Assembly (NCBI RefSeq): GCF_018333375.1
Contig: NZ_BORW01000001.1
Coordinates: forward strand, 248,001-312,000
Length of the DNA: 64,000 bases
From: Paenibacillus cookii
Lineage (GTDB): Bacteria > Bacillota > Bacilli > Paenibacillales > Paenibacillaceae
Reading direction: 5' to 3'
The notes under the pieces were generated by a model. The model did no database searches, was not told where the DNA came from, and worked only from the letters and a program-made list of their open reading frames with translations. Both the position numbers and the translations under genes were made by a program. Of the stretch, positions 1-9,960 are shown piece after piece. Numbering within the stretch: the first letter of the stretch is position 1; each line of letters opens with the position of its first letter.

Positions 1-149
1 GCCACGCCCACGAACTTATGGGAGCGCGGGTTTTTCAGTTCGGTTTTTTCTCCCTCGCGCAGCTGTCTGGCGCGTCTCGATGCAGCGACCACCAGCGAAT
101 ACTTGCTGTCGACTTTGTTCATCATTTCATCAATCGAAGGATACAACAC
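1..149 (-). CDS. rpoZ: RNA polymerase omega subunit (3' part missing)
   Basis: Omega subunit of RNA polymerase, which helps fold beta-prime and stabilises the core enzyme. Only the first 49 codons are present; the gene runs off the left edge. Translation begins at a GTG (147-149) behind a purine-rich site (AGAGGTGG). The start [18 protein letters not shown] and the SRRARQL stretch are family signatures. It lies 53 nt downstream of gmk on the same strand, the gmk-rpoZ order of Bacillus, where coaBC normally follows. Confidence 0.93.
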   Translation of the reverse strand, partial: MLYPSIDEMMNKVDSKYSLVVAASRRARQLREGEKTELKNPRSHKFVGV

Positions 150-202
150 GTTACTGCCACCTCTTTTTGTCCAAAGTAAAATATGTTGCAAGCCGTTAGT
201 CC

Positions 203-775
203 CTACCGCTTCACCTTACAATGTTCGGCTACGATAATGGATTCTATTCGCTTGCATGCGGAATCGATCTCGTCGTTGACGACGGCATAGTCATAATGCT
301 CCATCAGGCCGATTTCGTCAACCGCCACCGACATCCGGTGGTCGATCGTCGCCTGGTTCTCCGTGCCGCGGCCCACGATACGGTCTTTCAACTCGTCCAG
401 GGACGGCGGCAGCAGGAAAATAAAGACGCCTTGGGGGAATTTCTCTTTCACCTGCAGCGCGCCCTGCACCTCGATCTCCAAAATAATGTCCTTGCCGCTC
501 TCGAGCGTTTTTTCCACGAAATCGCGCGGAGTGCCGTAATAGTTCCCTACGTATTCAGCATATTCCAGCAGCTCGTTGTTTTGCATCATATTCATAAACT
601 GCTCGCGGGTTTTGAAAAAATAATTCACTCCGTCTTCCTCGCCGAGCCGCGGGCTCCGGGTCGTAGCCGAAACGGAGTACACAAGTTCCGGAAGTTTGCC
701 TCTCAGCGCGGTACAGACGGTTCCTTTTCCAACTCCGGATGGTCCGGACAATACAAACAATAATCCTTTTGACAT
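203..775 (-). CDS. gmk: Guanylate kinase
   Basis: Phosphorylates GMP to GDP with ATP in the cytosol, the step between guanine nucleotide salvage or synthesis and the GTP pool. The protein has 190 residues, the usual length. The P-loop GPSGVGKGT is at residues 11-19, followed by the GMP-binding region ([15 protein letters not shown]). I chose the ATG at 775 (MSKGLLF) because it has a GGGGAG site and matches other family members; the frame is open further upstream but that part overlaps remA. It lies 16 nt behind remA and ahead of rpoZ, probably one operon. In Firmicutes the enzyme is a known target of (p)ppGpp. Confidence 0.96.
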   Translation of the reverse strand: MSKGLLFVLSGPSGVGKGTVCTALRGKLPELVYSVSATTRSPRLGEEDGVNYFFKTREQFMNMMQNNELLEYAEYVGNYYGTPRDFVEKTLESGKDIILEIEVQGALQVKEKFPQGVFIFLLPPSLDELKDRIVGRGTENQATIDHRMSVAVDEIGLMEHYDYAVVNDEIDSACKRIESIIVAEHCKVKR

Positions 776-791
776 AATACTCCCCAACTCG

Positions 792-1052
792 TTATTCGTC
801 ATGATCGTCGTCTTTGCTGGACAGACGGTGAGCCACCGTTTCGGGCTGTACGGCGGACAGGATGACATGATCGCTGTCCGTAATGATTACGGCACGGGTC
901 CGGCGTCCGTATGTCGCGTCGATCAACATATGACGGTCTCTCGCTTCCTGAATGATTCGTTTAATGGGTGCTGATTCAGGGCTTACAATGGAAATGATTC
1001 GGTTAGCCGATACAATATTCCCGAAGCCGATGTTAATGAGTTTGATTGCCAT
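792..1052 (-). CDS. remA: Extracellular matrix regulator RemA (DUF370)
   Basis: Small DNA-binding protein of 86 residues. In B. subtilis RemA activates biofilm matrix operons and osmoprotection genes and forms ring-like oligomers. The start [20 protein letters not shown] is the family signature, and the Arg-rich part ([19 protein letters not shown]) is typical. The ATG at 1052 has a GGGGGAAG site 8 nt upstream. The position between yicC and gmk is the same as in B. subtilis (yloC-ylzA-gmk), which supports the call. The tail SSKDDDHDE is short and acidic. Confidence 0.95.
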   Translation of the reverse strand: MAIKLINIGFGNIVSANRIISIVSPESAPIKRIIQEARDRHMLIDATYGRRTRAVIITDSDHVILSAVQPETVAHRLSSKDDDHDE

Positions 1053-1110
1053 AATCAGGTTCTTCCCCCTATACATTTGACTCTTGTCTGTTTTATGTCG
1101 AAAGCGCCTT

Positions 1111-2007
1111 TTATTCTATATTGGCCAATTGTTCGCGAATTTTTTCCAGCTCCGCCTTCATTTCGACAACACGGTTTACCAGAGTCAGATGATTGGCCTT
1201 CGATCCAATCGTATTGACTTCCCTGTTCATTTCCTGAATCAGAAAATCCAGTTTTCTTCCGACCGGTTCATCCGCACGAAGCAAACCCTTGCATTGCTCA
1301 AAATGGCTCTGCAGACGTATCAATTCCTCGTCTATATTGGAACGGTCTGCGAAAATTGCAATTTCCATGCCAAATTTATGTTCATCAAAGGCAAACGAAC
1401 CGTCATTAAGATCAGACAGCCTTTGTTTGAGCTTATTGCGGTAATCCTCGACTACTGTAGGCGCCAGCTGCAGCATTTCGGCGTGCAGGGCCTGAAGCTT
1501 GCTTAAGCGCTGCTCCACGTCCGCCGCCAAATGTTTGCCTTCCATGCTTCGCATCGCCGCAAGTCCTTCCAAAGCGGCCCGCAGTCCCTTTTCGAGAACC
1601 GGCCCCCACTCGTCCACGTCGGGTTCACCCGGCGAGGCTCCGTGCTCGGGCGATATCCAAACGTCGGGCAGAGACAACAAATCCTTCACAGTCAGTTCGC
1701 CGTCGAGGCCGTAACGCTGTGAAAGATCCTGCGCCGCCTTCAAGTACATCTTCACGGCATGTTCGTTAAGCAAGGCATGCGGAGCATGATCGTCGCCCTC
1801 TTCCTTCGTGACGAACACATCGACGCGCCCGCGCTTGACGTATTGCTGCACCGTTCTCCGCAAAGCGTCCTCGAAGCAAGTCCACTCACGCGGCAGACGA
1901 AGCACGACTTCGCAGTAGCGGTGATTGACGGACTTCACTTCAAATACCACTTTATGCCCTCCATGCTGAAGGGCGGATCGACCGTATCCGGTCATGCTAA
2001 AAGACAT
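1111..2007 (-). CDS. YicC/YloC family endoribonuclease
   Basis: Member of the YicC family of 298 residues; E. coli YicC has been described as an endoribonuclease and the B. subtilis homologue is YloC. The N-terminal YicC domain starts with the hallmark MTGYGR (residues 5-10), and the DUF1732 C-terminal part ends in the conserved stretch [22 protein letters not shown] start it at ATG 2007 because [10 protein letters not shown] fits the family; the frame stays open upstream into the yitJ-like gene, so the real distance between the two is 38 nt. Probably co-transcribed with the upstream methyltransferase gene and with remA-gmk-rpoZ. Confidence 0.92.
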   Translation of the reverse strand: MSFSMTGYGRSALQHGGHKVVFEVKSVNHRYCEVVLRLPREWTCFEDALRRTVQQYVKRGRVDVFVTKEEGDDHAPHALLNEHAVKMYLKAAQDLSQRYGLDGELTVKDLLSLPDVWISPEHGASPGEPDVDEWGPVLEKGLRAALEGLAAMRSMEGKHLAADVEQRLSKLQALHAEMLQLAPTVVEDYRNKLKQRLSDLNDGSFAFDEHKFGMEIAIFADRSNIDEELIRLQSHFEQCKGLLRADEPVGRKLDFLIQEMNREVNTIGSKANHLTLVNRVVEMKAELEKIREQLANIE

Positions 2008-2045
2008 CGGCACCACATCCATTACACTATTGTAATTGATTACGA

Positions 2046-3920
2046 TCAACGAAACAAGGGGGACAATTGGCGGCCGGATCTTGCCCATACGTGCTCGATC
2101 AGCTGGGCGCTCATTTCATACAACATGAACGGAGTCATCAAATAGATCCCGTTGAAATGATCCATCGCGACGTCGAGAAGCTCCTTCGCGATTTGAACGC
2201 CCATCGCCCTGCCTTCTTCCCCTTCGAGTCCGGCCATCCGGCTGCGGACATCGTCCGAAAGCTGAATGCCGGGCACTTCGTTGTGCAAATATTCCGCGTT
2301 TCTTCCGCTCGCCAGCGGCATGATTCCCATAAAGATCGGCGTATCCAGATGTTTCGTGGCTTCGCCTACCGCCCGGATCAGTTCCGGATCGTACACCGGC
2401 TGGGTCATGATATAGTCCGCGCCTGCGGCGATTTTCCGTTCCAACCGGGCCACCGCTTTGTCCAGATGCTTGCCGTGCGGGTTAAACGCGGCGCCCACGA
2501 CGAACTTCGCTTTTTGCTTCAGCGGTTTGCCGGAGAAAGCGATGCCTTCGTTCAACTGCTTGATCATCCGGATGATTTCGAACGACGTTAAGTCGTATAC
2601 CGAACTGGAGCCGGGCAAATCACCGAAGCGGGCAGGGTCTCCGGTCACGGCCAGGACATGGTCAATGCCAAGGGCGTCGAACCCCATCATGTGCGACTGG
2701 GTTCCGATCAGGTTGCGGTCGCGGCAAGCGATGTGGACAAGCGGGCGCAGCCCGGTTTCAACCTGGACGAGATGTCCGAGCGCCATGTTGCTCATGCGCG
2801 TCACGGCAAGCGAATTGTCCGCGAGCGTAAGCGCATCGGCTCCGGCCTCTTTCAGCCGGTGCGCGCCTTTCATGAATTTCGAAATGTCCAGATCGCGCGG
2901 CGGATCAAGCTCGACGATGACCGTGTGGCGCTGCTTGGCCAATTCGACCAGGTTCGGTTCGCGGTTCCCCGAAGGCGTTTCCGGTTCCGGTTCGCAAACG
3001 GTCAGCGGGGCCTCCGGCTCGGGAATAGGCTCGTACACGGCCGGCTGCGGCACGTATTCCGCGAGCGCCTTGGCGATCGCTTCGATATGGGCCGGCGTCG
3101 TGCCGCAGCATCCGCCGATGATGCGGGCGCCGAAATCGGCAAACTGGACGGCCATCTGGCCGAAATATTCCGGTCCCGCCCCGTAGCGGTATTCCCCGTC
3201 CACGTAATCGGCGACGCCCGCATTCGGGTAAACCGACACCGGCGCAGGGAGCCGGCCGTCAAGCGCCTTGATCGCGCTCAGAATCCCGTTCGGCCCGGTG
3301 CGGCAGTTAAAGCCGATGATGTCGGCGCCTTCCGACTGCACGATCCGGAAAGCGTCGGGCATCGTGTAGCCGTCCAAGGTTCTGGCGACGTCCTCGACCG
3401 CAAACTGGCAAATGACGGGAACGTCGGTTAAACGGCGCGTGATGGATAAGGCAAGCACCAATTCCTCCACGTCGTAGAACGTTTCGAGCATGACGCCGTC
3501 CACGCCTTCGGCGAGGAGCGCCTGCAGCTGCTGCTCGAAATACTTTTTGAGTTCGCCGCTTGAAATATTCGTCCGCTTGCCGCCGCGGATGGATCCGACC
3601 GCCCCGACGACGTAGCCGCCCGGGCCGGCCGCTTCGCGCGCAATCCGCACGCCCGCCCGGTTGATTTCGCTGACCTTCGATTCCAGGCCGTATTTGGACA
3701 GTTTATCGTAATTGGCCGAAAACGTATTGGACTCGAGCACCTGCGCGCCCGCCTGAACGTAGCGCCGGTGAACGTCCCGGATCACCTCCGGAGAGGTTAA
3801 GTTCAGCTCCTCGTATGAAATCCCCACAGGAAAACCCATTTGATATAGAAACGTGCCCATCGCTCCATCCCCGACAAGCACCTTATCGTCCAATGCCACT
3901 CGCAAATCCGGCTTCATCAA
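2046..3920 (-). CDS. yitJ: Fused homocysteine S-methyltransferase / 5,10-methylene-THF reductase
   Basis: A 624-residue two-domain enzyme like B. subtilis YitJ. Residues 1 to about 290 are a zinc-dependent homocysteine S-methyltransferase: the ligands are Cys206 (GFNCRTGP) and Cys271/Cys272 (GGCCGTTP, 269-276). Residues from about 330 to the end are a flavin-dependent methylenetetrahydrofolate reductase, with a Pro/Glu-rich linker between them. Together they would make 5-methyl-THF and pass methyl groups to homocysteine for methionine. It lies behind dapF and ahead of yicC. I looked for the S-box riboswitch known from B. subtilis yitJ in the 215 nt upstream and did not find one. Confidence 0.94.
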   Translation of the reverse strand: MMKPDLRVALDDKVLVGDGAMGTFLYQMGFPVGISYEELNLTSPEVIRDVHRRYVQAGAQVLESNTFSANYDKLSKYGLESKVSEINRAGVRIAREAAGPGGYVVGAVGSIRGGKRTNISSGELKKYFEQQLQALLAEGVDGVMLETFYDVEELVLALSITRRLTDVPVICQFAVEDVARTLDGYTMPDAFRIVQSEGADIIGFNCRTGPNGILSAIKALDGRLPAPVSVYPNAGVADYVDGEYRYGAGPEYFGQMAVQFADFGARIIGGCCGTTPAHIEAIAKALAEYVPQPAVYEPIPEPEAPLTVCEPEPETPSGNREPNLVELAKQRHTVIVELDPPRDLDISKFMKGAHRLKEAGADALTLADNSLAVTRMSNMALGHLVQVETGLRPLVHIACRDRNLIGTQSHMMGFDALGIDHVLAVTGDPARFGDLPGSSSVYDLTSFEIIRMIKQLNEGIAFSGKPLKQKAKFVVGAAFNPHGKHLDKAVARLERKIAAGADYIMTQPVYDPELIRAVGEATKHLDTPIFMGIMPLASGRNAEYLHNEVPGIQLSDDVRSRMAGLEGEEGRAMGVQIAKELLDVAMDHFNGIYLMTPFMLYEMSAQLIEHVWARSGRQLSPLFR

Positions 3921-3995
3921 CTATTCCCCCAACCCTTATTTTTCATCTAATGTATCACAAATGCCTTCAAATTCCCACTGGTTCGCAGGGAATTC

Positions 3996-4038
3996 AAAAA
4001 AAGAGGACGGCGCTTGAAGCCGGGACGCAAGCTGTCGG
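3996..4038 (-). terminator. Possible second terminator or attenuator before the yitJ-like gene
   Basis: Read on the minus strand, an imperfect hairpin (GCTTG paired with CAAGC) is followed by CTC and a run of seven T. It comes after the strong dapF terminator and 76 nt before the yitJ-like start. It could be a back-up terminator or an attenuator. The stem is short, so this is tentative. Confidence 0.3.
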
Positions 4039-4071
4039 CGCATCGCGCATCCGATCGATGCGCCCTCAAAG

Positions 4072-4117
4072 AAAAAAGCTTGCCGGCGGCTCCCATCCCG
4101 GGGCTCCGGCAAGCTTT
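4072..4117 (-). terminator. Intrinsic terminator of dapF
   Basis: A perfect 12-bp stem (AAAGCTTGCCGG with CCGGCAAGCTTT) followed on the minus strand by a T-run lies 18 nt behind the dapF stop. It separates dapF from the yitJ-like gene. Confidence 0.85.
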
Positions 4118-4135
4118 CGGCTATCGTTTTCGGCA

Positions 4136-4972
4136 TCAAGCCGAGACTTCGCCCGTAAAGACGAACGCGGCAGGACCCGTCATGTAGATCCGGTTGTCCT
4201 CCTCATTCCACTTGATGAAGAGGCTTCCGCCTTTCAACCGCACTTCCGCCTCGCGGTCCGTCTTCCCGTTCAGCACCGAAGAAACGAGCGTCGCGCAAGC
4301 TCCCGTGCCGCAGGCAAGGGTAGGACCCGCTCCCCGCTCCCAAACGCGCATGTCGATCGTTTTCCGGTCCGCTACGGTCGCAAATTCGACGTTCACTTTT
4401 TTCGGGAAATACGGATGGACTTCCAGCTTCGGCCCCCAGGTGTGGAGATCGAAACGGACCGCATCCTCGACGTAAATCACGCAGTGCGGATTGCCCATCG
4501 AGACGGCCGTAAACCGGAAGGTCTCCCCGTCCGCCTCCAGCGGCACGTCCACCACCGGCGTCGAGTCGATCGTGGTCGGAATCTGCAGCCCGTCCAGCAC
4601 CGGCTCGCCCATGTCCACGGTTACCGTGGCGGCCCTGCCGTTCTCCGCCTGGATGACGACCTTTTGCACGCCGGCTCCGAGCGTTTCGATCGTAATTTCT
4701 TCCCTTTGGACGTACCCGTGGTCGTAAACGTATTTGGCCACGCAGCGGATCGCGTTGCCGCATTGCTCCGCCTCGCTTCCGTCCGAATTGATGATCCTCA
4801 TCCGGTAATCGGCGCGCTCGGAAGGCAGGATGTAGACGAGCCCGTCGGCTCCGATCCCGAAATAGCGGTCGCACCATTGGACGGCAAGCTCCGCCGCATT
4901 GCCCGGAAGAGCCTGCTCGCCGTATATCACAATAAAGTCATTGCCAAGACCATGCATTTTCGTAAATTCCAT
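4136..4972 (-). CDS. dapF: Diaminopimelate epimerase
   Basis: Converts LL- to meso-diaminopimelate, the last step before peptidoglycan cross-linking units and lysine. The protein has 278 residues. The two catalytic cysteines are Cys71 (EQCGNAIRC) and Cys221 (ACGTGACATLV), which work as a thiol/thiolate pair in this family. The start MEFTKMHGLGNDF is the family N-terminus and follows a GGAGTGG site. It is inserted here between a Ca2+ ATPase and the yitJ-like gene, a place it does not have in B. subtilis, and it has its own strong terminator. Confidence 0.96.
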   Translation of the reverse strand: MEFTKMHGLGNDFIVIYGEQALPGNAAELAVQWCDRYFGIGADGLVYILPSERADYRMRIINSDGSEAEQCGNAIRCVAKYVYDHGYVQREEITIETLGAGVQKVVIQAENGRAATVTVDMGEPVLDGLQIPTTIDSTPVVDVPLEADGETFRFTAVSMGNPHCVIYVEDAVRFDLHTWGPKLEVHPYFPKKVNVEFATVADRKTIDMRVWERGAGPTLACGTGACATLVSSVLNGKTDREAEVRLKGGSLFIKWNEEDNRIYMTGPAAFVFTGEVSA

Positions 4973-5051
4973 CGGATGGTGCCACTCCTTAAGTTTTGCT
5001 TGTTTTACTGCTCCTAAGCATAGCTTAAGGCATGGCGGAATTGTATAAACT

Positions 5052-7838
5052 TTATGCCGAAATATTTGTACTTTTCGCCACGAAACGTCTGCGTTTCGAG
5101 CGCCGGCCGCCCCATACGCTGCCAGCGCCCATCAGGAAGGTCGGGATGCCTGCGGCCACGATCGAGATGGACCATTCGCGGAACCCGAGCGGAACCGTTT
5201 TGAAAATCGGCTGCAGCGCTTCGATGTACATGACGCCGAGCATCAGGACGACCGAAGAGAGCACCGCCAGCACCAAATACTTGTTTTGCAGCGGATTCCG
5301 GTGGAAAATGGACCGCGAGCTTCTGCAGTCGAATACATGGATGAGCTGCGCCAAAACGAGCGTCGCGAACGCAACGGACTGCGCCTTGGCGATTTGTCCG
5401 GCATTGCCCGGGTCGACCCGCAGCGTCAGCCAGAAGGCGCCCAGCGTGCAAAATCCGATCAAAAAGCCGCGGCTGATGATTTTCCAGCCGAGCCGCCGCG
5501 CGAAGATGTTTTCTCTCGCGCCGCGCGGTTTATGCTCCATCAAATCCTTCTCCGGCTGATCGACGCCAAGCGCCATCGCCGGCAAGCCGTCGGTCACCAG
5601 ATTGACCCACAAAATCTGGATCGGGAGCAGCGGGAGCGGCAGCGCCAGCATCATCGCGAAAAACATCGTCAAAATTTCGCCGACGTTCGATGCCAGCAGG
5701 TAGCGGATAAATTTGCGTATATTTTCGTAAATGCTCCGCCCTTCCTCGATGGCCGCCACGATGGTGGAGAAGTTGTCGTCGCTCAGCACGAGCGCCGAAG
5801 CTTCCTTCGTCACGTCCGTTCCCGTAATGCCCATGGCGATGCCGATGTCGGCGGCTTTGATCGCCGGGGCGTCGTTGACGCCGTCGCCCGTCATGGCCAC
5901 GACATGGCCTTTGCGCTGCAGCGACTTGACGATCCGCAGCTTATGCTCCGGCGAGACGCGGGAATAGACGTAAATGTTGTCCACTTTCGCATCCAGCTCC
6001 GCGTCGTCCATCCGGTTCAGATCCTGTCCGGACATGGCCAGCCCGCCGCGGGGCATGATGCCGAGCTGATGCGCGATCGCTTCGGCCGTCGTGCCGTGGT
6101 CCCCGGTAATCATGACCGTTTTGATGCCGGCGCGGCGGCAGGTGTTGATCGCGTCGCGCACCTCGCGCCGCGGCGGGTCGGTCATGCCGGCCAAACCAAC
6201 GAACACGAGCTGGGTTTCGGCTTCCTTTTCGCTGCTTAACGCATCATGCGCCCGGACTTCGCGGTAAGCGGCTCCAAGCACCCGCAGCGCGTTCGAAGCC
6301 ATCTGTTCGTTGGCCGCCAGCACTTTTTGCTTCAAGGTCGCGGTGAACGGCACCACGTTGCCCTCCCATAATATGTAAGCGCACTGGTTCAGGAGGACGT
6401 CCGGAGCCCCTTTCGTGCACAGCAGCCGGCCGCCCTGGTGGCTGACCACGACGGACATCAGCTTGCGCTCGGAATCGAAAGGGAATTCCTGGTCGCGCTT
6501 GTACAAACCGGACAAAGATTCCGGGGTCATGCCCATTTTGGAGGACAACGTGATGAGCGCGCCCTCGGTCGGATCCCCTTTCAGCCCCCAAACGGGGCCG
6601 GCAGGCTCCTCTTTTCCTTTCCGTTTGCCTTTCGGCTCCGTTTGCTGCACCTCGTAAATTTCCGCGTTATTGCATAACGCGCCGATTTGCAGCAGCCGGC
6701 GCAAGGCTTGATCGTTGCGGACGTCGATGTTTTTTCCCTTTTCGAGAATCTGGCCGGTAGGCGCATAGCCGTCTCCCGTCACTTCCAGATCCCGGCCGCC
6801 GACCCAAAGCCGCGTGACGGTCATTTTGTTTTGGGTCAAAGTGCCTGTCTTATCCGAACAAATGACGGACGCGCAGCCCAGCGTCTCCACGGAAGGGAGC
6901 TTGCGGACGATGGCCTTTCGTTTGATCATGCGCTGCACGCCGAGAGCCAAAGCGACGGTCACGATGGCCGGCAGCCCCTCCGGTATGGCGGCGACGGCAA
7001 GGCTGACGCCGGCGAGGAACATGCCTACGGCAGGCTGTCCATGCAAAATGCCCGCCACGACGACCATCACGGTCAAGCCCAAGGCCAGCATAATCAGCAG
7101 TTTGCCGAGCTGCTCGAGCCGGTGCTGCAGCGGCGTTTGCTGAGTGTCGGTATTTTGGATCAGGTCCGCGATTTTGCCCATTTCCGTATCCATGCCGGTC
7201 CGGATGACGATCCCTTTCGCCGTGCCGCGGGTCATCATCGTGCCCATGAATCCGAGGTTTTTCTGGTCGCCCAGGGGCACCTCCGGTTCCGATATGACCT
7301 GGCTGTGCTTGCCGACCGGAACCGATTCGCCCGTCAGCGCCGACTCCTCGACGTAGCAGCTGCTCGTTTCAAGCCACCGCACGTCCGCGGGAACCCGGTC
7401 GCCGCTCTCCAGCAGGATGACGTCGCCCGGCACAAGCATTTTCGCAGGGATCGAGACGACCCTGCCTTCCCTGAGCACTTTGGCGGACGGGGCCGACAGC
7501 TGCTTCAGCGCGCGCAGGGAACGCTCGGCCCGGAATTCCTGGACGAATCCCAGCACCCCGTTCAGCAAAATGATGGCAATAATCGTAACGGCATCCAGAT
7601 ATTCGCCCAACAGGCCGGACACGAGCGTGGCCCCCATCAGCACCAGTACCATAAAATCCTTGAACTGGTTCAAAAACAGCGCGAATAAAGAGATCTTTTT
7701 GCCCTCGGACAGCTCGTTGCTCCCGTGCTGCTTCCTTCTCTCGTCAGCCTGTTCTTCCGTCAGGCCGCTCTGCGGCTGGACGCCCAGAACCTGCTGCAGA
7801 TCTTCGGCATTCATCTGATGCCATGCTTTTTGTTCCAT
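5052..7838 (-). CDS. Calcium-transporting P-type ATPase (type IIA, YloB-like)
   Basis: Integral membrane pump of 928 residues that exports Ca2+ at the cost of ATP. Visible motifs in order: TGES of the actuator domain (about 169-172), PEGLPA in transmembrane helix 4 (about 286-291, the SERCA-type Ca2+ ligand Glu), DKTGTLT with the phosphorylated Asp (about 329), KGAPD for nucleotide binding and GDGVNDAPA at the hinge; then a C-terminal cation ATPase domain with several hydrophobic helices. I start at ATG 7838 (MEQKAWHQ) because of a GGGAGGGAAAGGG site just upstream. It is divergent from rqcH, matching B. subtilis yloA-yloB in content though not in orientation. Confidence 0.95.
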   Translation of the reverse strand: MEQKAWHQMNAEDLQQVLGVQPQSGLTEEQADERRKQHGSNELSEGKKISLFALFLNQFKDFMVLVLMGATLVSGLLGEYLDAVTIIAIILLNGVLGFVQEFRAERSLRALKQLSAPSAKVLREGRVVSIPAKMLVPGDVILLESGDRVPADVRWLETSSCYVEESALTGESVPVGKHSQVISEPEVPLGDQKNLGFMGTMMTRGTAKGIVIRTGMDTEMGKIADLIQNTDTQQTPLQHRLEQLGKLLIMLALGLTVMVVVAGILHGQPAVGMFLAGVSLAVAAIPEGLPAIVTVALALGVQRMIKRKAIVRKLPSVETLGCASVICSDKTGTLTQNKMTVTRLWVGGRDLEVTGDGYAPTGQILEKGKNIDVRNDQALRRLLQIGALCNNAEIYEVQQTEPKGKRKGKEEPAGPVWGLKGDPTEGALITLSSKMGMTPESLSGLYKRDQEFPFDSERKLMSVVVSHQGGRLLCTKGAPDVLLNQCAYILWEGNVVPFTATLKQKVLAANEQMASNALRVLGAAYREVRAHDALSSEKEAETQLVFVGLAGMTDPPRREVRDAINTCRRAGIKTVMITGDHGTTAEAIAHQLGIMPRGGLAMSGQDLNRMDDAELDAKVDNIYVYSRVSPEHKLRIVKSLQRKGHVVAMTGDGVNDAPAIKAADIGIAMGITGTDVTKEASALVLSDDNFSTIVAAIEEGRSIYENIRKFIRYLLASNVGEILTMFFAMMLALPLPLLPIQILWVNLVTDGLPAMALGVDQPEKDLMEHKPRGARENIFARRLGWKIISRGFLIGFCTLGAFWLTLRVDPGNAGQIAKAQSVAFATLVLAQLIHVFDCRSSRSIFHRNPLQNKYLVLAVLSSVVLMLGVMYIEALQPIFKTVPLGFREWSISIVAAGIPTFLMGAGSVWGGRRSKRRRFVAKSTNISA

Positions 7839-8005
7839 GCTTCCCTTTCCCTCCCGCTCTTTGTGCTGCCGCCGGCAAGTGGCCGACAGCTTTTCCACCT
7901 GTTCTAACGTAAATGTATTCGGACAGGGCCTGAAATATCACAGAAGCGGCCTCTTAAGTTTTTGGGCAAACTATGGCATCATAGAGAGGACGGGTTTTGA
8001 AACGA

Positions 8006-8054
8006 GGATTTTGCGGCAATCCGTCGATCGGCCGTACCGAATCACGCAAAATCC
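8006..8054 (+). other. Inverted repeat in the rqcH leader
   Basis: A perfect 10-bp inverted repeat (GGATTTTGCG at 8006-8015 and CGCAAAATCC at 8045-8054) with a 29-nt loop lies 62 nt before the rqcH start. No T-run follows, so it is not a terminator. It may structure the 5' leader. Confidence 0.4.
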
Positions 8055-8116
8055 GGATCAATCGACCGCAATCAAGCCAACGACTTACATAAATGATAGA
8101 TGGGAGAATATAAAAC

Positions 8117-9874
8117 ATGTCATTGGACGGAATCGTAACAAGGGCGATCGTGCATGAGCTGGAAAAATGCCGGGGAGCCCGCATCAGCAAAATATACCAG
8201 CCCGGAGACCACGATCTTCTGCTGCACCTGCGCACGCGCGAGGGCAACGCCAAGCTGCTGCTGTCGGCGAATCCGACGTACCCGCGGGTGCACTTCACGG
8301 AGCGGAGCTTCATGAATCCGCAGGAAGCGCCGATGTTCTGCATGCTCATGCGCAAACATTGCGAGGGCGGGATCATCGAAGACATCAGCCAGGTCGGCAT
8401 GGAGCGGATCATCCATTTGACGGTCCGCCAGCGCGACGAGCTCGGGGACGTATCCACCAAAAAAATCGTCGTCGAGCTGATGGGACGCCACAGCAACATC
8501 ATTTTGACCGACCATTCGAGCGAAACCATCCTCGACGGCATTCATCACGTCACGCCCAGCATCAGCAGCTACCGAATCGTCATGCCGGGGTTTGCCTACA
8601 CCGAACCGCCGCAGCAACATAAGCTCGACCCGCTGGCAGCGGACCGCAAAGAATTTTTCGTCAAATGCTCCGGCGCCCAGGACCCCGTTGCCTGGATCGT
8701 CGATACGTTCAGCGGGGTGAGTCCTCTGGTCGCCCAGGAAATCGCGCACCGCGCCGGGACAGGGGCCGTATTTGACCCTCAAGCGGGCGAGGACGAAACG
8801 TATGAGCGGTGCGCCGCCTTATGGGATGCTTTCACCTCCGTGATGGAACCTGTCCGTAAACACGAATACAAGCCGGTCTCCGGAGCGAACGCCAAAGGCA
8901 AAATGGTGTTTTCCGCCGTCAACCTGACGCTGCTGGCGGACGAGATCAAACATTACGACTCGATCAGCGCCTGCATGGAGGATTATTTCGGGGAAAAAGC
9001 CGAACGGGACACGGTCAAGCAAAAGGTGAGCGACCTGCTTCGTTTCCTGCAAAACGAACGCTCCAAAAACATCAAAAAACTCGACTACCTGCACAAGGAT
9101 CTGGCCGAGGCGGACGATGCCGACCGGTACCGGATTTATGGAGAGCTGCTGTTCGCTTCGCTGCATACGATCCAAAAAGGCGACAAAACGGCCGAACTCG
9201 TCAATTTTTACGATGAGGAGCAAAAGACGGTCTCCATCCCGCTCGATCCGCTGCTGACGCCGTCGGACAACGCCCAGCGGTATTTCAAAAAATACAACAA
9301 ATACAAAAACAGCCTCGTCGTCATTCAAGAGCAGCTGGAGAAAACGAAGGAAGAAATCCGCTACATGGACGAGCTGCTGCAGCAGCTGTCCTACGCGTCC
9401 ATGAGCGACATCGACGAAATCCGCGAGGAGCTGATCCAGCAGGGCTACCTCCGCGACCGCAGCAAAAAGACGAAGAAAAAGAAAAAAAACGACCGTCCGA
9501 CGCTGCATGTGTTCACCTCGTCCGAAGGCGTCGAAATTTACGTCGGCAAAAACAACCTGCAAAACGAATATTTGACCAACAAGCTGGCCGCCTCGGGGGA
9601 TACCTGGCTGCATACGAAGGACATTCCCGGTTCCCATGTCGTGATCCGCAGCAGCGAATTCGGTGACCGGACGCTCGAGGAGGCGGCCATGCTTGCGGCT
9701 TATTACAGCCAGGCGAAAGAATCCAGCAGCGTTCCCGTCGATTACACCCTGATCCGTCACGTCCACAAGCCAAACGGGGCCAAACCCGGATTCGTCATCT
9801 ACGACCATCAAAAAACGCTGGTCATCACGCCGGATGAGGAACGGATCAAAAGTCTCGCCAACGCGCTAAAATAA
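8117..9874 (+). CDS. rqcH: Ribosome quality control factor RqcH (NFACT family)
   Basis: A 585-residue Rqc2/NEMF homologue that binds stalled 50S-peptidyl-tRNA complexes and directs alanine tailing of the nascent chain so that it is degraded. Older annotations call it fibronectin-binding protein. The N-terminal NFACT domain starts MSLDGIVTRAIVHELE; the middle (about 290-430) is charged and helical, as expected for the coiled-coil arms; the C-terminal NFACT-R domain holds DTWLHTKDIPGSHVVIR. A basic Lys patch (KKTKKKKKN) precedes that domain. It follows a GGGAG site and ends before a shared terminator. B. subtilis yloA is next to yloB as here. Confidence 0.94.
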   Translation: MSLDGIVTRAIVHELEKCRGARISKIYQPGDHDLLLHLRTREGNAKLLLSANPTYPRVHFTERSFMNPQEAPMFCMLMRKHCEGGIIEDISQVGMERIIHLTVRQRDELGDVSTKKIVVELMGRHSNIILTDHSSETILDGIHHVTPSISSYRIVMPGFAYTEPPQQHKLDPLAADRKEFFVKCSGAQDPVAWIVDTFSGVSPLVAQEIAHRAGTGAVFDPQAGEDETYERCAALWDAFTSVMEPVRKHEYKPVSGANAKGKMVFSAVNLTLLADEIKHYDSISACMEDYFGEKAERDTVKQKVSDLLRFLQNERSKNIKKLDYLHKDLAEADDADRYRIYGELLFASLHTIQKGDKTAELVNFYDEEQKTVSIPLDPLLTPSDNAQRYFKKYNKYKNSLVVIQEQLEKTKEEIRYMDELLQQLSYASMSDIDEIREELIQQGYLRDRSKKTKKKKKNDRPTLHVFTSSEGVEIYVGKNNLQNEYLTNKLAASGDTWLHTKDIPGSHVVIRSSEFGDRTLEEAAMLAAYYSQAKESSSVPVDYTLIRHVHKPNGAKPGFVIYDHQKTLVITPDEERIKSLANALK

Positions 9875-9895
9875 TCACGAATGCCGGAACCCGTT

Positions 9896-9944
9896 AAAAA
9901 AGCTGCCGCTCCTGCTTTCCCAAGCAGAAACGCGCAGCTTTTTT
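9896..9944. terminator. Terminator between rqcH and the PHP gene
   Basis: AAAAAAGCTGC pairs with GCAGCTTTTTT around a loop that holds a smaller hairpin (CTGCTT/AAGCAG). T-runs on both strands suit the two convergent genes. Confidence 0.8.
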
Positions 9945-9960
9945 CCGTGATGAGCCTCTA

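Noticed and set aside
3921-4071. SAM (S-box) riboswitch before the yitJ-like gene
   Set aside because: Expected from B. subtilis, but the conserved S-box core sequences are not in the 150 bases available; only a weak hairpin with T-run is seen.
3815-5017. 400-codon open frame on the plus strand
   Set aside because: It is the complement of dapF and the yitJ-like gene; Arg/His-rich composition, no ribosome site, and the minus-strand genes are certain.
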